The notes under the pieces were generated by a model. The model saw nothing but the letters and a program-made list of their open reading frames with translations, did not search any database and had not been told where the DNA came from. Shown piece by piece: positions 38,258-48,723 of a DNA stretch of 64,000 bases. Made by a program: the position numbers and the translations under genes. The DNA comes from Euryodendron excelsum (lineage: Eukaryota > Streptophyta > Magnoliopsida > Ericales > Pentaphylacaceae). The DNA is taken from NCBI GenBank assembly GCA_033060915.1, contig CM065382.1, positions 6,563,501-6,627,500 on the forward strand. Direction: 5' to 3'. Every line of letters begins with the position of its first letter. The first letter of the stretch is position 1.

Positions 38258-39200
38258 TCACCAAGGGCAAGGAAGTGACCGGAACTGAGAAATTGTAGAT
38301 AGATTACATAATTATATGTATGTATTATATTCAGTGATATCCACTCCAGGCTAGGATGATGACTGAGGTAATTAATTGAATAGACGCATGATGGAAAACA
38401 AATTAAGGTATATGTTGATATATTTGTTGGGACTGTATCATGTGGAAGAATCAGCATTTCTTTTTGGTTTCCCTTTTTTCTGTAATTTAAAGAACCATTA
38501 CTAATCCAATAATTTGAAGGTTAGGCCTTTGTCTAATCTTACCCTTCCCAGCTTCATTCAAAAAAACAATTATTAATTGGTGTGACAATTTTGATAATTT
38601 TTTTAATAATGAATCAACCACAAAAACGAAATAAGAAAAAACTACCAATAAGTTTTCCTTGTTTTTATTCTTATAGTGTACTCAATCTAACCCAATTTGA
38701 TCTGTTAGTTTATTTCAGTGCTTTTTCAAAGGGGATACAGTAATTATTACAACTTGCCTTTTTTTCTTTTAAAAAAAAATTGGTTGGCAAAATACAAGAA
38801 AAAGGGAAAGACTAGCAAATAAAAAACCAGAAAGAAAAAACACTACATCTCAAAATCAACCTACCTAATTTGCCATCTAACTTGAAATCCTGCTCATGCC
38901 TTAACCCCAACAGTGTCCAAATCTATTCCTTCCTTATGTGTGACAACCCATCTTAGTTGCCCCCCAAGATCTCTCTCAACCAGTCACTTGTTCTTAACAA
39001 ACCCATTAATAAGGCTTATCAACTAGTTCTACCTAAAGCCATGGGAGAAAAAGGAAAAGAAAAATCCCCTTAAGAGGAAAAGTATTACTTCCGATATGAT
39101 ATTTAATGTTTGTTTGCAAGATAGTCCCCCTTAAAACGTTTAGGTCTGATTGACAGTAGTTAGTGTTATTATATCTTCAAAAATACCTCTTTTTGAAACC
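38258..39200. other. Intergenic; shared upstream block of peptide gene B
   Basis: About 38850-39060 is closely similar to 42165-42360 upstream of the third peptide gene. Both contain CCCCCAAGATCTCTCTCAAC, CACTTGTTCTTAA and AAGGCTTATCAACTAGTTCT. So the duplication that made the two genes included their promoters. Part of 38401-38460 (GGTATATGTTGATATATTTG, GGGACTGTAT) recurs at 43690-43750. Confidence 0.75.
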
Positions 39201-39208
39201 TATATAAA
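39201..39208 (+). promoter_or_regulatory. TATA box of RALF-like gene B
   Basis: TATATAAA, 81 bp upstream of the ATG at 39282, followed by a short purine-rich leader with GAA repeats. A TATA box sits 73-81 bp before the ATG in all three related copies (39.2, 42.5, 45.0 kb). Confidence 0.75.
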
Positions 39209-39281
39209 GATGTTTCAACCCATACCATTACATAACGAAAAGAAAAAGAAGAAGAAGAAGAAGAAGAAGAAGAAGCCATCC

Positions 39282-39527
39282 ATGGCACTTGGCAACATGA
39301 AGCCAGCTTGGTATCTGGTTCTCATGGTCAGCTTGGTGCTGCTAGAAAACGTTGAGGCGAATCCCCCAAACCGCTTCGTGCACCTTGATCCTTGCAAATG
39401 GCCTGGTGGTCAGCACCCAGGTTGTCTTCCGAACCACATTGACCCCAAGAGTCCTCGTCAAGAAGCCAACCCCTACCGGCGGGGTTGCTCGAAGCAGCAA
39501 CGCTGCCGTAGCATCATACACAAATGA
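39282..39527 (+). CDS. RALF-like secreted peptide B (81 aa)
   Basis: A single-exon gene. A signal peptide (MALGNMKPAWYLVLMVSLVL, likely cut after NVEA) is followed by a basic mature peptide. Cys38 and Cys48 lie in DPCKWPGGQHPGC. Cys69 and Cys75 lie in ANPYRRGCSKQQRCR, the conserved C-terminal block of RALF (rapid alkalinization factor) hormones, which act in the cell wall through FERONIA/CrRLK1L receptors and LLG co-receptors. The usual YISY receptor-contact motif and the RRxL subtilase site are absent, so it resembles the short RALF class without a cleaved propeptide. The ATG at 39282 is used because everything upstream in the frame is leader and GAA repeat. Receptor binding is inferred from the family only. 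Confidence 0.85.
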   Translation: MALGNMKPAWYLVLMVSLVLLENVEANPPNRFVHLDPCKWPGGQHPGCLPNHIDPKSPRQEANPYRRGCSKQQRCRSIIHK

Positions 39528-40329
39528 TAATATGGAGAGAGGTGGAGCTTCAATGGATGAATCAGACGTCAGACAATAAGGGGGTGTTTACCGTTGGGGA
39601 AACGGGCATTCTGATCAATAATATATGGATATGCACATGTATTCAATATATAACTATTGGAAATAAGACGTCATAAAATGCCTGTTCTTGTATTGAAATA
39701 TTTATAGCTTTTAGATATTGCATTAAGTATTGCATTCCTTTTGTTTTGGCTGAGTATTAGTTGTAAGCCTCAAATCAAATAATATAGATTAGACAACATT
39801 AATTCATCCTCCACTAAAATGCTAAAATAACAATTCATTAAACATATCATACAATATAAAAAGTAAATGATAGAATAGTTTGGCCTATGAGATAGTGGGG
39901 TAAGACGGAGTCGCGATTTTAAAGTCATTCTATCTCCTTACGTAAAAGTTTTAGCTGATATTAACGGCTCTAAAATTCAAACTCAGTTGCTCATAAGTCG
40001 TTCTACTCAGGTATTATGCTAACTAAAAGAAGATGAATTGTTTCAACTATGGTTGCCTCATAAAACATAGTGTATAACCAACAAACAAAATGTAAATCAG
40101 ATAGTTGTTTCTCATTCAAAGTCCCGTGAGAGAAATTCCCGTAATGTGTATGTGGACGACTGTGACAAATGACAATAGTGTGTGTCCAACTATATAATCT
40201 AATAATGACAATGTAAGCATGCTAACATAAGAATATTACAGATTATAAGCATAATGATATATAACCTCATAAATAATTACAGTAGACAAGTGAACTTCCA
40301 AACACTAAAACTACAAGGCAACTGAAAGT

Positions 40330-41180
40330 GTTAAATATGCAAGGAAGATGGTTAGATCAAGTCGAGTTAAACCACTCTCTCCTTAAGACAAATTCGCCCC
40401 CCAACAGAAGTGCTAACGGGATGAATGGGTGTCTATTTTTCAGGATAAAATGATCAACAGCAACGAAGAGGAAGCACTTCAATTTTCGTGCTCGGCGAAC
40501 CAAACAATTTTCTAACTCTCTCTTAATGATAAAATCCCAACAAAATCAATCAATACAGATGCAAAAAGTGAGAAGAAAACAGAATTTCTATCATGCAAGT
40601 CGTCTAGAGACTATTAATTCTTCTTTGAATTTATCAGTGTATCTAGAGACTGAATACAGAAAATTCGTCAGTGTATCTATCTTGTACGGATCATTCAATG
40701 CATAGACTATCATCGAAGAAGAATTCTACAAGAACAAATGTAGAACATATCGACACAATTCAGTGACTAGAAAAATCGGTAGTAGTTGGACAAAACTTCG
40801 ATGACTAGAGAACACGTCAGAATTTCGTCGCGTCTGAATTCAAATCCGGCAAGACTTCGTTGCTTCATTCGTGTTCCAAAACAATTCAAAAAACAGGAGA
40901 AGGATTTCCAGTTTATATAGGTAGAGACACGCCTGTTTATGGAGGTCCCACCAGCCAAATGCGCCCTAATGCCAACGGATACACCCGTTTGAATTTAAAT
41001 AAGTAAATTAAAAAATTGGCGCAAAAAGAACCAAATCGGGGTCAGACTAGGTTTGGTCTAATGCACTCGCACTCGGGCCTGGTACAAGTTTTGTGGGTTG
41101 ACCCATGGGTTGGGTATCTTCTCCCCCATCTATAAAATTGGGGTACTCCTTAGGGCCCAAACCCAACTTCAAGGGAATGC
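40330..41180 (-). mobile_element. Possible solo LTR of a retrotransposon
   Basis: On the minus strand this stretch has a promoter-like ACCTATATAAACTGG (about 40911-40925) within a long non-coding, moderately GC-rich block with no ORF, unlike its AT-rich surroundings. No terminal TG/CA pair or target-site duplication was found. Confidence 0.3.
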
Positions 41181-42463
41181 TTTATGAGCACATCATTTTT
41201 TTTTTATTATAAATTAATGTAGAACAAGCCACCTACACTCAAGTAACCATGGTCATATTGACAATTTTGAGAGCTATTATCTTATTCAAATCTCCATAAA
41301 TTTGAGCAAATAAATATTTGATCTTCATTTTCTTATGAATGAGAATATAAAGCACCTTCGACCCACTTCTTAAGATGTGTAGGTCTCACTTTTATTTAGG
41401 CTCAAAGTTGTGCTTAACACAACATTTTCTAACACAAAAAGTATTATATATTATTTGTTTATCACTTCTTTGTGTGTATATCAAAAACTCTATTCTGAAA
41501 CAAGATTGTATAAGCCTCATATGGAGGCTTAGGAAAGCTTATAATTGAAGATAGATTATAATAATAAAACGTATGTTAAGACGTGTAACCATCCAGACAT
41601 GAATAGGTAAATAATTATGTATTGAATGAGTTATAAAATCATGAATGAATTTGTAACAACGCCAAAATAAATACGAATATTAACTCTCGAAAGTTATAAT
41701 GAAAAGTGTTGAAACTTTCGAAACAATATACCAACAGTAGTTGCCATCTCATGGGTTTCATAATTCAACAAATTTTACTTATTTTGAATTATTTATAAAC
41801 TGTGTTTTGTTATTTAATTACAATTAAATGATGTATTAAGCAAAATTTCTAACAATCTAAAGCAACTATCAAAATAGTTGTTATGTGATTGGCATAATAT
41901 GCACAGAATGGTAATACGATCGATAACAGAAACAAGAAGTCATTTATTGTTTTGATAGATAATTTAAGTAATGAATTTATTAGTTAATTGATAAGTGAGT
42001 CATGTGGCCATTGTTCAACTTTGATATATATATATGTATAATAGTCTCCACTCTCAACATTAGTTCTTATTAGGGTGTTTTATTTGTTTAATCTAAAAAC
42101 ACACATATTATTTTGCAAATTTTATAACAAAAATACCATATCCCATAGAGAAATTATAAAAAATCTACCTGTCTAACTTGTCATCTAAGTTGAAATCATC
42201 TCCATGCCTTATCCCAAAGAAAGTTCAAATTTATTACCGATTTATGTGTGACGACCCATCTCAGTTGTCCCCCAAGATCTCTCTCAACCATTCACTTGTT
42301 CTTAAAAAACCCATTAATAAGGCTTATCAACTAGTTCTATATCAAGCAATGGTCAAAAAAATGTTCTAAAAGCAAAGGTACTTTTTCCATTTATGATATT
42401 TTATCTTCGTTTACAATAATAGTTAGCGTTATCATACCAACGAAAAGAGCTCTTTTTGAAACT

Positions 42464-42473
42464 TATATATAAA
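42464..42473 (+). promoter_or_regulatory. TATA box of RALF-like gene C
   Basis: TATATATAAA about 70 bp before the ATG at 42539, in the same context (TTTTTGAAAC just upstream) as the box of gene B at 39201. Confidence 0.75.
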
Positions 42474-42538
42474 GATTAGAACCCGTAACATTACATATCA
42501 AGAAGAAGAAGAAAAAAAAAAATCGCCGGAGTAGCAAG

Positions 42539-42769
42539 ATGAAGTGCCCGCAGCTCTTGCGTCTGGTTCTGGTGGTGAGCTTAGTGGTGCTAGAGAACGT
42601 TGAGGCAGCGAATGCCCCAAAGCGATGGTTAAACCTTGATCCTTGCAGATGGCCTGGTGGTCCCCACCCGGGTTGTCTTCCACAAAAGTACAACGGCACT
42701 CGCCGACCGGCCAACCCCTACAACCGGGGTTGCTCGGAGATTACTCGGTGCCGTCGCAACAATGGCTGA
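42539..42769 (+). CDS. RALF-like secreted peptide C (76 aa)
   Basis: A single-exon sibling of the gene at 39282. The signal peptide is MKCPQLLRLVLVVSLVVLEN, with likely cleavage after VEA. The mature peptide has Cys36 and Cys46 in DPCRWPGGPHPGC, and Cys65 and Cys71 in ANPYNRGCSEITRCRRNNG, the best RALF C-terminal match in the cluster. YISY and RRxL are absent here as well. The GAA/A-rich leader matches that of gene B. Flanking similarity on both sides shows recent tandem duplication. I expect a secreted, disulphide-bonded signalling peptide of the RALF family; the receptor is unknown. Confidence 0.88.
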   Translation: MKCPQLLRLVLVVSLVVLENVEAANAPKRWLNLDPCRWPGGPHPGCLPQKYNGTRRPANPYNRGCSEITRCRRNNG

Positions 42770-43811
42770 ATCAGACTTCAGACAAGAAAGAAGGTGTTCA
42801 TGCCATGGCAGGGGGAACGGGCATTCTGTTCCATAATATATCCACGTATTAATATTACTATATATTGGGCAAATATGACATTATGATATGCCTGTTCTTT
42901 TATTAATTAATTATTCCTGAATTTTATGTATTGCAGAATCGTTGTCTTCGTTTTTTTTTTTTTTTGGCTTGAGTAGTAATTGCTAGTTGCCACCTCATGG
43001 GTTTGAAGATTTTTAATTAAAACGGGGATTCATTTGGAAGTTTCAATTTTGATTAAAGAAAAAGGTTTACAACTTACTGAATGAGTTACTCTTAATAATA
43101 TCTAAGAGATCTAGGTAGAATTAAGAACATTAATTTTTAAGAACTTCTACAATTATTTGTAATTGCTTTTGAAAACAAATAGCTACTTCCAAGAAATAAA
43201 TAACTTTGAAAGCAATTCCACCCATGCATTTCCGTAATGTTTTTATTGTTTTCTTTTTCAAAAGAAAAAAATTCAAAACTAGTTGAGAAGCCAAAAGAAA
43301 TAGGCAAATAGGTAAATAAATAAATATTTGGATCATCTTCATTCTATTGTTGAGGAATTGGTACGTTATTTGAAATAAAATAAAAAAGATCAGATAATAC
43401 AAAATCAAGTAGGACTTGAAAATAAATGAATTTGTTATTATATGTAACAAGATAAAGTTGGCAAATACTAATGTGTGCTTTAGGTGTCGGATGTACAAAG
43501 AATTGAAAAGTATGAGATTCATAACGTCTTGTATAATTAGACAAAACATTCTTAACATGTGTAATAAGATTCCATAAAATTGTCTCACGTGTGACGACGT
43601 ACCCTCGAGGCCAGCTGAACCCTAAGGCCAAAGAGAGTGTTTCCTCAGATTCTAATATATAAAGGCTCCAAAGGTATAATTGAACACTAAACAAAGGTAT
43701 ATGTTGCTAATATATGTTTCTGGGACTGTATGTTGAGGAAGATTCAGTATTTCTTTAACCTTTAATTACAATAATGTAGTCATATTTTATAGTAACTTTA
43801 TTACATCAATT

Positions 43812-44019
43812 TAAATAATAATTATGATCAGTCAAAATAGCAACAATTGCACCTTTGCCTTTCTGAGGTACTGGAGTGGTTGCCATTCCTACATGGTTAG
43901 ATCAAGAATTTCCTATCTGCTTGTCTGTTTAATACTGACAGAACAGCAATTTCTAGGAAGGAGCTTCTTACCCATCTTTTGTTCATTGAAAAATTTGTTT
44001 CTCGACTATTAAACAACTC
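43812..44019 (+). repeat. Segment duplicated at 62968-63374
   Basis: The two copies share GAGGTACTGGAGTGGTTGCC, GGAAGGAGCTTCTTACCC and GAAAAATTTGTTTCTCG in the same order. This copy is the one without the miniature element that interrupts the other. Confidence 0.85.
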
Positions 44020-45001
44020 CTTTGCCCATGTTAGCAAAACTTAAATATTATTTAACTTTTGTTTGCAGGATAGTTGCACATTATAACTTAGGTGACATAG
44101 AGTAGTGAGTGCAGAAGCGTGAGAGCGTTAATTTTTAAAATTTATAGCTTCAATAGTGCCTCGAGAGTGTTTATATTATTTTATATTATATTTTTTTAGT
44201 TTAGTATATTTAAATTTTACATTATTAGATATATTATAATATTTTCAGATATGATTTCTATATCTAAATATTTGTCATATTTAATATACAACAGGCTATA
44301 AACTAAACACATGGACAACTTGGCCCATAAATTATTACTTTCAAGTGAAAGAAACATTTCCTTAGTCACATTTTAAGTCGTAGAATATGTTTAAGTATCA
44401 TAATAATAAACATGACATTCAATTATTGGTCTATATTAGAATTTGAGAGTTTTAACTCTTTGAGTTAGCAAATTTGACAGGGATAAGCTCCAATTCGTTA
44501 GTTTGAGGACTACAAGGCTGGTTGTCTACTTAGTTAGAAGGATTATGTGAATTAGTATATAAAATTTACGTCTAATTGATTGAGTAATTGGTATTACTAT
44601 ACTTCCCATGCCATTTCTTAACAAAAAGAAGAAGAAGAATCAATAATATATACAGTATAACTATTGGAAATAAGACACCTAGTTTTTAGATACTGCATGA
44701 TCATTGTCTTCCTTTTGTTTTGGCTGAGTACATAGTAGTTGCCACCTCATGAGTATGACAATGTTTTGTTAACAACGGCCATCCATTGGACATAATAAAT
44801 CAATTATTCTTAACAGTATCTAAGAGAGAGATATAGGAGTTATGAATAGAAATCTATTAACAGGAGTGATGAAAAAATGAAATAGGATATGACAGTTTAT
44901 TAATTACTTCTTTCATTAATTGTTTAATAAAGCCAGTCGACTTGATATTAAACTGCATTTTTTAGGGTAAAGAAACAGAACCCATCTGACATTCTCTTCT
45001 G

Positions 45002-45008
45002 TATAAAA
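45002..45008 (+). promoter_or_regulatory. TATA box retained upstream of the RALF-like pseudogene
   Basis: TATAAAA 79 bp before the ATG at 45081, the same spacing as in the intact copies. Confidence 0.5.
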
Positions 45009-45080
45009 CATTAGGAAATGGGATTGAAGAGACCAACCAAAAAAAAGGAAAAAAAAAAAAGAGAGAGAGAGAAAGGGCCA

Positions 45081-45334
45081 ATGGCGCTTAGTAATTGCAT
45101 GAAGTCGAGGTTCTTGTTTTGGGTTGTGATGATGATGAGCATCGTTGTGCTGAACCATGAAGCAGCAGTACGTAGCAGCAGCAAGTAAATATATAACCTG
45201 CACCGTAATAATGAAAATTACCGGGAAGTGCGGTCAGCGGAAGTTCGATCCAATTCGCTAAATTCGCAATAAGGCCAACCCCATACACTCGTGATTGCAG
45301 CGTGATGAACCGGTGCCATCGCGCCAACTATTAG
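45081..45334 (+). pseudogene. RALF-like pseudogene D
   Basis: The signal-peptide part is intact (MALSNCMKSRFLFWVVMMMS), but the frame stops at 45186-45188 after 35 codons. A second frame carries a middle part with two cysteines (YITCTVIMKITGKCG) and a further stop. An extra C in the NPY codons shifts to a third frame that reads TRDCSVMNRCHRANY and ends at 45334, clearly the RALF C-terminal block. Two frame changes and at least one internal stop make it non-functional. Its four-cysteine layout matches canonical RALF, but it lacks the DPC-x-W-PGG core, so it is a more distant copy than B and C. Confidence 0.8.
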
Positions 45335-45660
45335 GCCAGCCTTCAGATCATACAATTGGAGCTGTTTTTTAACGTACCTTAGAGGAGAAGGAAAAGGACA
45401 ACATAAATATATATACTTTGAACTAAAATCAAAGGTGGAAAAAATGGTTTAGTGAGGGGCAGTTGCTTCTACTGAATTGATTATTTTTATTATTTTTTTA
45501 AAAAAATTTATATTTATTTATTATAGTAATTAATCTAACATACCACTTAAAAAACGGAACAATACAACCCTAGTTTCGTTTCAGACAATTTCTTGGCTAT
45601 TTGCGCCACTTTCCAGCGTGTACCGCCGATTCCAGAGCTTCTCATCTTCCGGCATGTACT
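45335..45660. other. Intergenic, no feature seen
   Basis: An AT-rich stretch between the pseudogene and the fold-back element. No gene or repeat with support. Confidence 0.5.
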
Positions 45661-45671
45661 GTTTCTGGAGC

Positions 45672-46075
45672 CTAGACCATAGTTGTACGGAAATTCATTC
45701 TGGAGGTGAAAATGCATTTTTCTAGAAACGCGTTTCCAAGACGGGAACAAAACCTGTTTAAAAAATTTGAAGAAACGTTTCGAAAACGCGGAGGAAACGT
45801 TTCGGAAACTCCTGAGAAACGTTTGGGAAACTTGTAGAAAACTCTTTGGATACTTAACGGAAACTCTTGAGAAATGCTTCGGAAACTTAAAATGTTAATT
45901 TTTATAAATTTTAGTTTCTTAAAAGTTTCCTTTGAGTTTCGAAAAAGTTTCCTATTAAGTTTCTCAATCGTTTCCCGCTTCCCATTTTTCCTTATATTTT
46001 TTGGCAATCACTTTCCGCTTCCGTTTCCCCTAACGTCTCCCGCTTCCGCTTTCCATTTCGGCAACTATGGTCTAG
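45672..46075. mobile_element. Fold-back element built of GAAACG-type short repeats
   Basis: The ends CTAGACCATAGTTG (left) and CAACTATGGTCTAG (right) are inverted copies, followed inward by matching CGGAAA/TTTCGG. The left half repeats GAAACGTTTCGGAAAC-like units and the right half repeats the complementary GTTTC units, so the whole about 400 bp can fold on itself. No target-site duplication was fixed. Likely a non-autonomous inverted-repeat transposon. Confidence 0.6.
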
Positions 46076-46534
46076 ACAACCACTTTCAATGGATGTCAAA
46101 ACTTTTTCCTTTAAGTCAATCGTAAAGCATTCATGTCAGGCGCTTTATGTGTTATTTGGTACAACGGAATAAAATAGAATGGAATAAAAATCATAATCAA
46201 ATGATCATTCTTTTTTTTTTTATGTGTTTGTTTAGTAAGAATAGAATGATCATTCTCATTCTCTTATTTAGTAACACAATTTAATAATACTATAATGGAA
46301 TAGATTTTTAGTATATAATTTAAAATTTTAATCTTATATTATATATAAATGTTCAAAGTAGAAACTTAGAGCACTAGGACTGCGATTAGTATAGCAACGA
46401 AACCCATTGTAGAAACTTGAAGAGAGAGAGAGAGAGAGAGATTTGAAGTAGAAATGGAAAAAATTTATGAAACTATATTGTAAGTGAAATTTTTGAGAAA
46501 ATTTGGCCGATCGTTTGAACCAATATCAAAGAGC

Positions 46535-47330
46535 ACTAGTTTGCTGCAAGGAGACAAAAAAGTTAAAATAGGTCGACCCTCTTTGGGTCGATCATACTCC
46601 GATGATTAAATTAGTAATCTTAATCAAGAATGAAGTGAATAAAGACAGTGTATGCGTGAATTCAATTATTTATACCTTGTTTCTTGGGACTTCGTTATTT
46701 ATAGTGTAATCAATGGAGTGTTAACTCTTGTGCTCACTTTAAAGTCATCATGACCTATCTCATATATTATATCATTCGTCGCCAATTGATCGGACATGGG
46801 TCCAACTGTACCATCGTGCCAGAATTCGGCTGATCGAACGTGAACGTGGACGTCACGTGGTGAGCCGCTTCTACATTAAATGCGGGTCATCTCCGCATTA
46901 AATGTTAAGATCAGAGCATTAAATGATTTGATTATCCTTGTAGGTTGGGCTCGCCGTCTGTTGGCTTGGGCTTACTATCTTTTGGCTTAGGCCTAGGTCA
47001 ACACGAGGTCGGCAATGCGGGCTTGGCCACATTGTTAATTATTTGGGCTGACTCGTAGCCCAGGTTCATTTATTTAATTTTTATTTGGTCTGACCGAGCG
47101 GACTAGGCTGAAATTCTTTGACCCACAATTATCCCCCAACCCTTGTGCCCTTTTTGGCTCCTCGAAGGGCCTAGGGCTGCGTCGGGTCTTTATGACGCTC
47201 CTTCAGGCGTGCTACCGTTTCGTGGTTATTTGGCTACATGGACGGCATGGATTCAAGGCCGCAGTGATGAGACGCCGAGGCATTGATGGTCAATGTGACG
47301 GTTCACTGTTACGACGTGATTGCTGCTGTT
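46535..47330 (-). mobile_element. LTR retrotransposon 3' end, left arm of a large inverted repeat
   Basis: Read on the minus strand: internal sequence, a polypurine tract (ACAAGGGTTGGGGGATAAT), then an LTR starting TGTGGGTCAAAG at 47127 and running to about 46535-46552, where it ends near a GGTCGACCC motif. No second LTR in the same orientation with a full internal region is present. The gypsy-like LTR layout is an inference from general form. Confidence 0.7.
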
Positions 47331-47737
47331 TCACACAAATGAACCGGTGCTACAGGCGAGTATAAAGGGAGGGTGCCCTTTTCGATGACTAGCACTTGTT
47401 TGCTTTGTCTTCTTGTCTAAGAGCGTCCCTCACTAACCCCCTCTACTATAAGTCTTCTCTATGCCCATCTCTCTCTTGTAAGATTGTTCCTTTAGACGGT
47501 TGTCCCCTAATGACAGCACGTTTGAGAAAAATGATAGATAGTTCGGCAACAATTGCCGCCTTTACGGCTAGATATGAGATCCATGATCAAATTGGCCTGG
47601 AGTTGGTAGAGTCCAACAACTTTCGTATGGAAGAGACCGAGAAGGGGATGCCCTTCTCGATTATTACCATCGTTGAGGGAGGTCTTATGTTTTCCCCGTA
47701 TTACCTCCTTCAAAAGTTCATTATCCGCTATAAGCTA
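47331..47737. other. Spacer of the inverted repeat
   Basis: A single-copy centre between the arms, with a TATA-like GAGTATAAAGGGAGGG at about 47359. It contains a plus-strand reading frame without an upstream ATG and no recognised domain. It may be leftover internal retrotransposon sequence. Confidence 0.4.
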
Positions 47738-48397
47738 GCAATCACGTTGTAACAGTGGACTGTTACATCAGCCATCAATGCCTCTGCGTCTCATCACTGT
47801 GGCCTTAAATCCATGTTGTCCACGTGGCCAAACAACTGCCGAAATAGTAGCATGCTTAAAAGAGCGTTGTAAAGACCCAACGCAGCCCTTGGCCCTTTGA
47901 GGAGCCAAAAAGCGCACAAGGGCTGGGGGCAATTGTGGGTCAAAGAATTCCGGCCCAATTCATCCGGTTAGACCCAGTAAAAATTAAGTAAATAAAGTTG
48001 GGTTATGGGTCAACCCAAATAATCAACAATGCGGCCAAGCCCGCATTGCCGACCTCGTGCCGACCTGAGCCCAAACCAAAAAACGGCGAGCCCAACCCAC
48101 AAGGATAATCAGAATATTTAATGTGGAGATGACCCGCATTTAACGCAGGAGCGACTCACCACGCGACGTCCACGCTTACGACCGATCAGTCGGATTCTGG
48201 CACAGCGGTAAAGTTGGACCCATGTCCGATCAGTCAGCGACGAATGATGTAATCTACGAGATAGGGCATGATAACCCTAAAGTAGGCATAAGGGTTAACA
48301 CTCCATTGATTACACTATAAATACCGAAACCCCAAGAATCAAGGTATGAATAATTAAATTCACGCATACACTGTCTTTATGCACTTCATTCTTGATT
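47738..48397 (+). mobile_element. LTR retrotransposon 3' end, right arm of the inverted repeat
   Basis: The plus strand holds the same series: internal sequence, polypurine tract (ACAAGGGCTGGGGGCAAT), then an LTR starting TGTGGGTCAAAG at about 47935 and running to the CACTTCATTCTTGATT motif near 48396. It is similar to the left arm throughout but carries many substitutions. The two arms face away from a shared 400-bp centre. Confidence 0.75.
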
Positions 48398-48398
48398 C

Positions 48399-48686
48399 TA
48401 GAGCCCAGAATCTGGCTGATTGGACGTGAGCGTGGAAGTCGTGTGGTGAGTTGTTCCGACATTAAATACAGGTCATCTCCACATTAAATGCTGAGGTCAG
48501 AGCATTAAATACTCTGATTGTCCTTGTGGATTGGGCTCACCATCTTTTGACTTGCGTCCAGATCAAAATGAGATCCGTAATGTAGGTCTAGCCGCATTGT
48601 TGATTATTTGGGTTGACCCGTAGCCCAACTTCATTTACTTAATTTTTATTGGATCTAACTGAGTAGACTGAGTTGAAATTCTTTGA

Positions 48687-48692
<6 letters not shown>
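48399..48692 (-). mobile_element. Third, partial LTR copy
   Basis: Matches the left arm from about 46819 to 47127 in the same orientation (CATTAAAT, GGTCATCTCC, TTTGGGTTGACCCGTAGCCC) and ends at the LTR start TGCGGGTCAAAG next to an AT microsatellite. The other end is missing. Confidence 0.75.

Positions 48693-48719
<27 letters not shown>
48692..48719. repeat. (AT)n microsatellite
   Basis: About 14 AT units directly abutting the end of the third LTR copy. Confidence 0.9.

Positions 48720-48723
<4 letters not shown>

Larger units (their letters stand above)
42835..45080 (+). other. Flanking fragments of further peptide-gene copies
   Basis: The 3' flank of gene C (42835-43010: TATATTGGGCAAATATGACA, GATATGCCTGTTCTT, TTGCCACCTCATGGG) is repeated at 39620-39780 and again at 44640-44755 (AACTATTGGAAATAAGAC, TTTTGTTTTGGCTGAGTA, TTGCCACCTCATGAG), where no coding copy remains in front of it. 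The 3' flank of the first peptide gene recurs at 43690-43750. These are relics of extra copies whose coding parts are lost. Confidence 0.7.

Noticed and set aside
47396..47752. 118-residue plus-strand frame in the inverted-repeat spacer
   Set aside because: It starts at a non-ATG codon, shows no known domain and runs into the right arm. Not supported as a gene.
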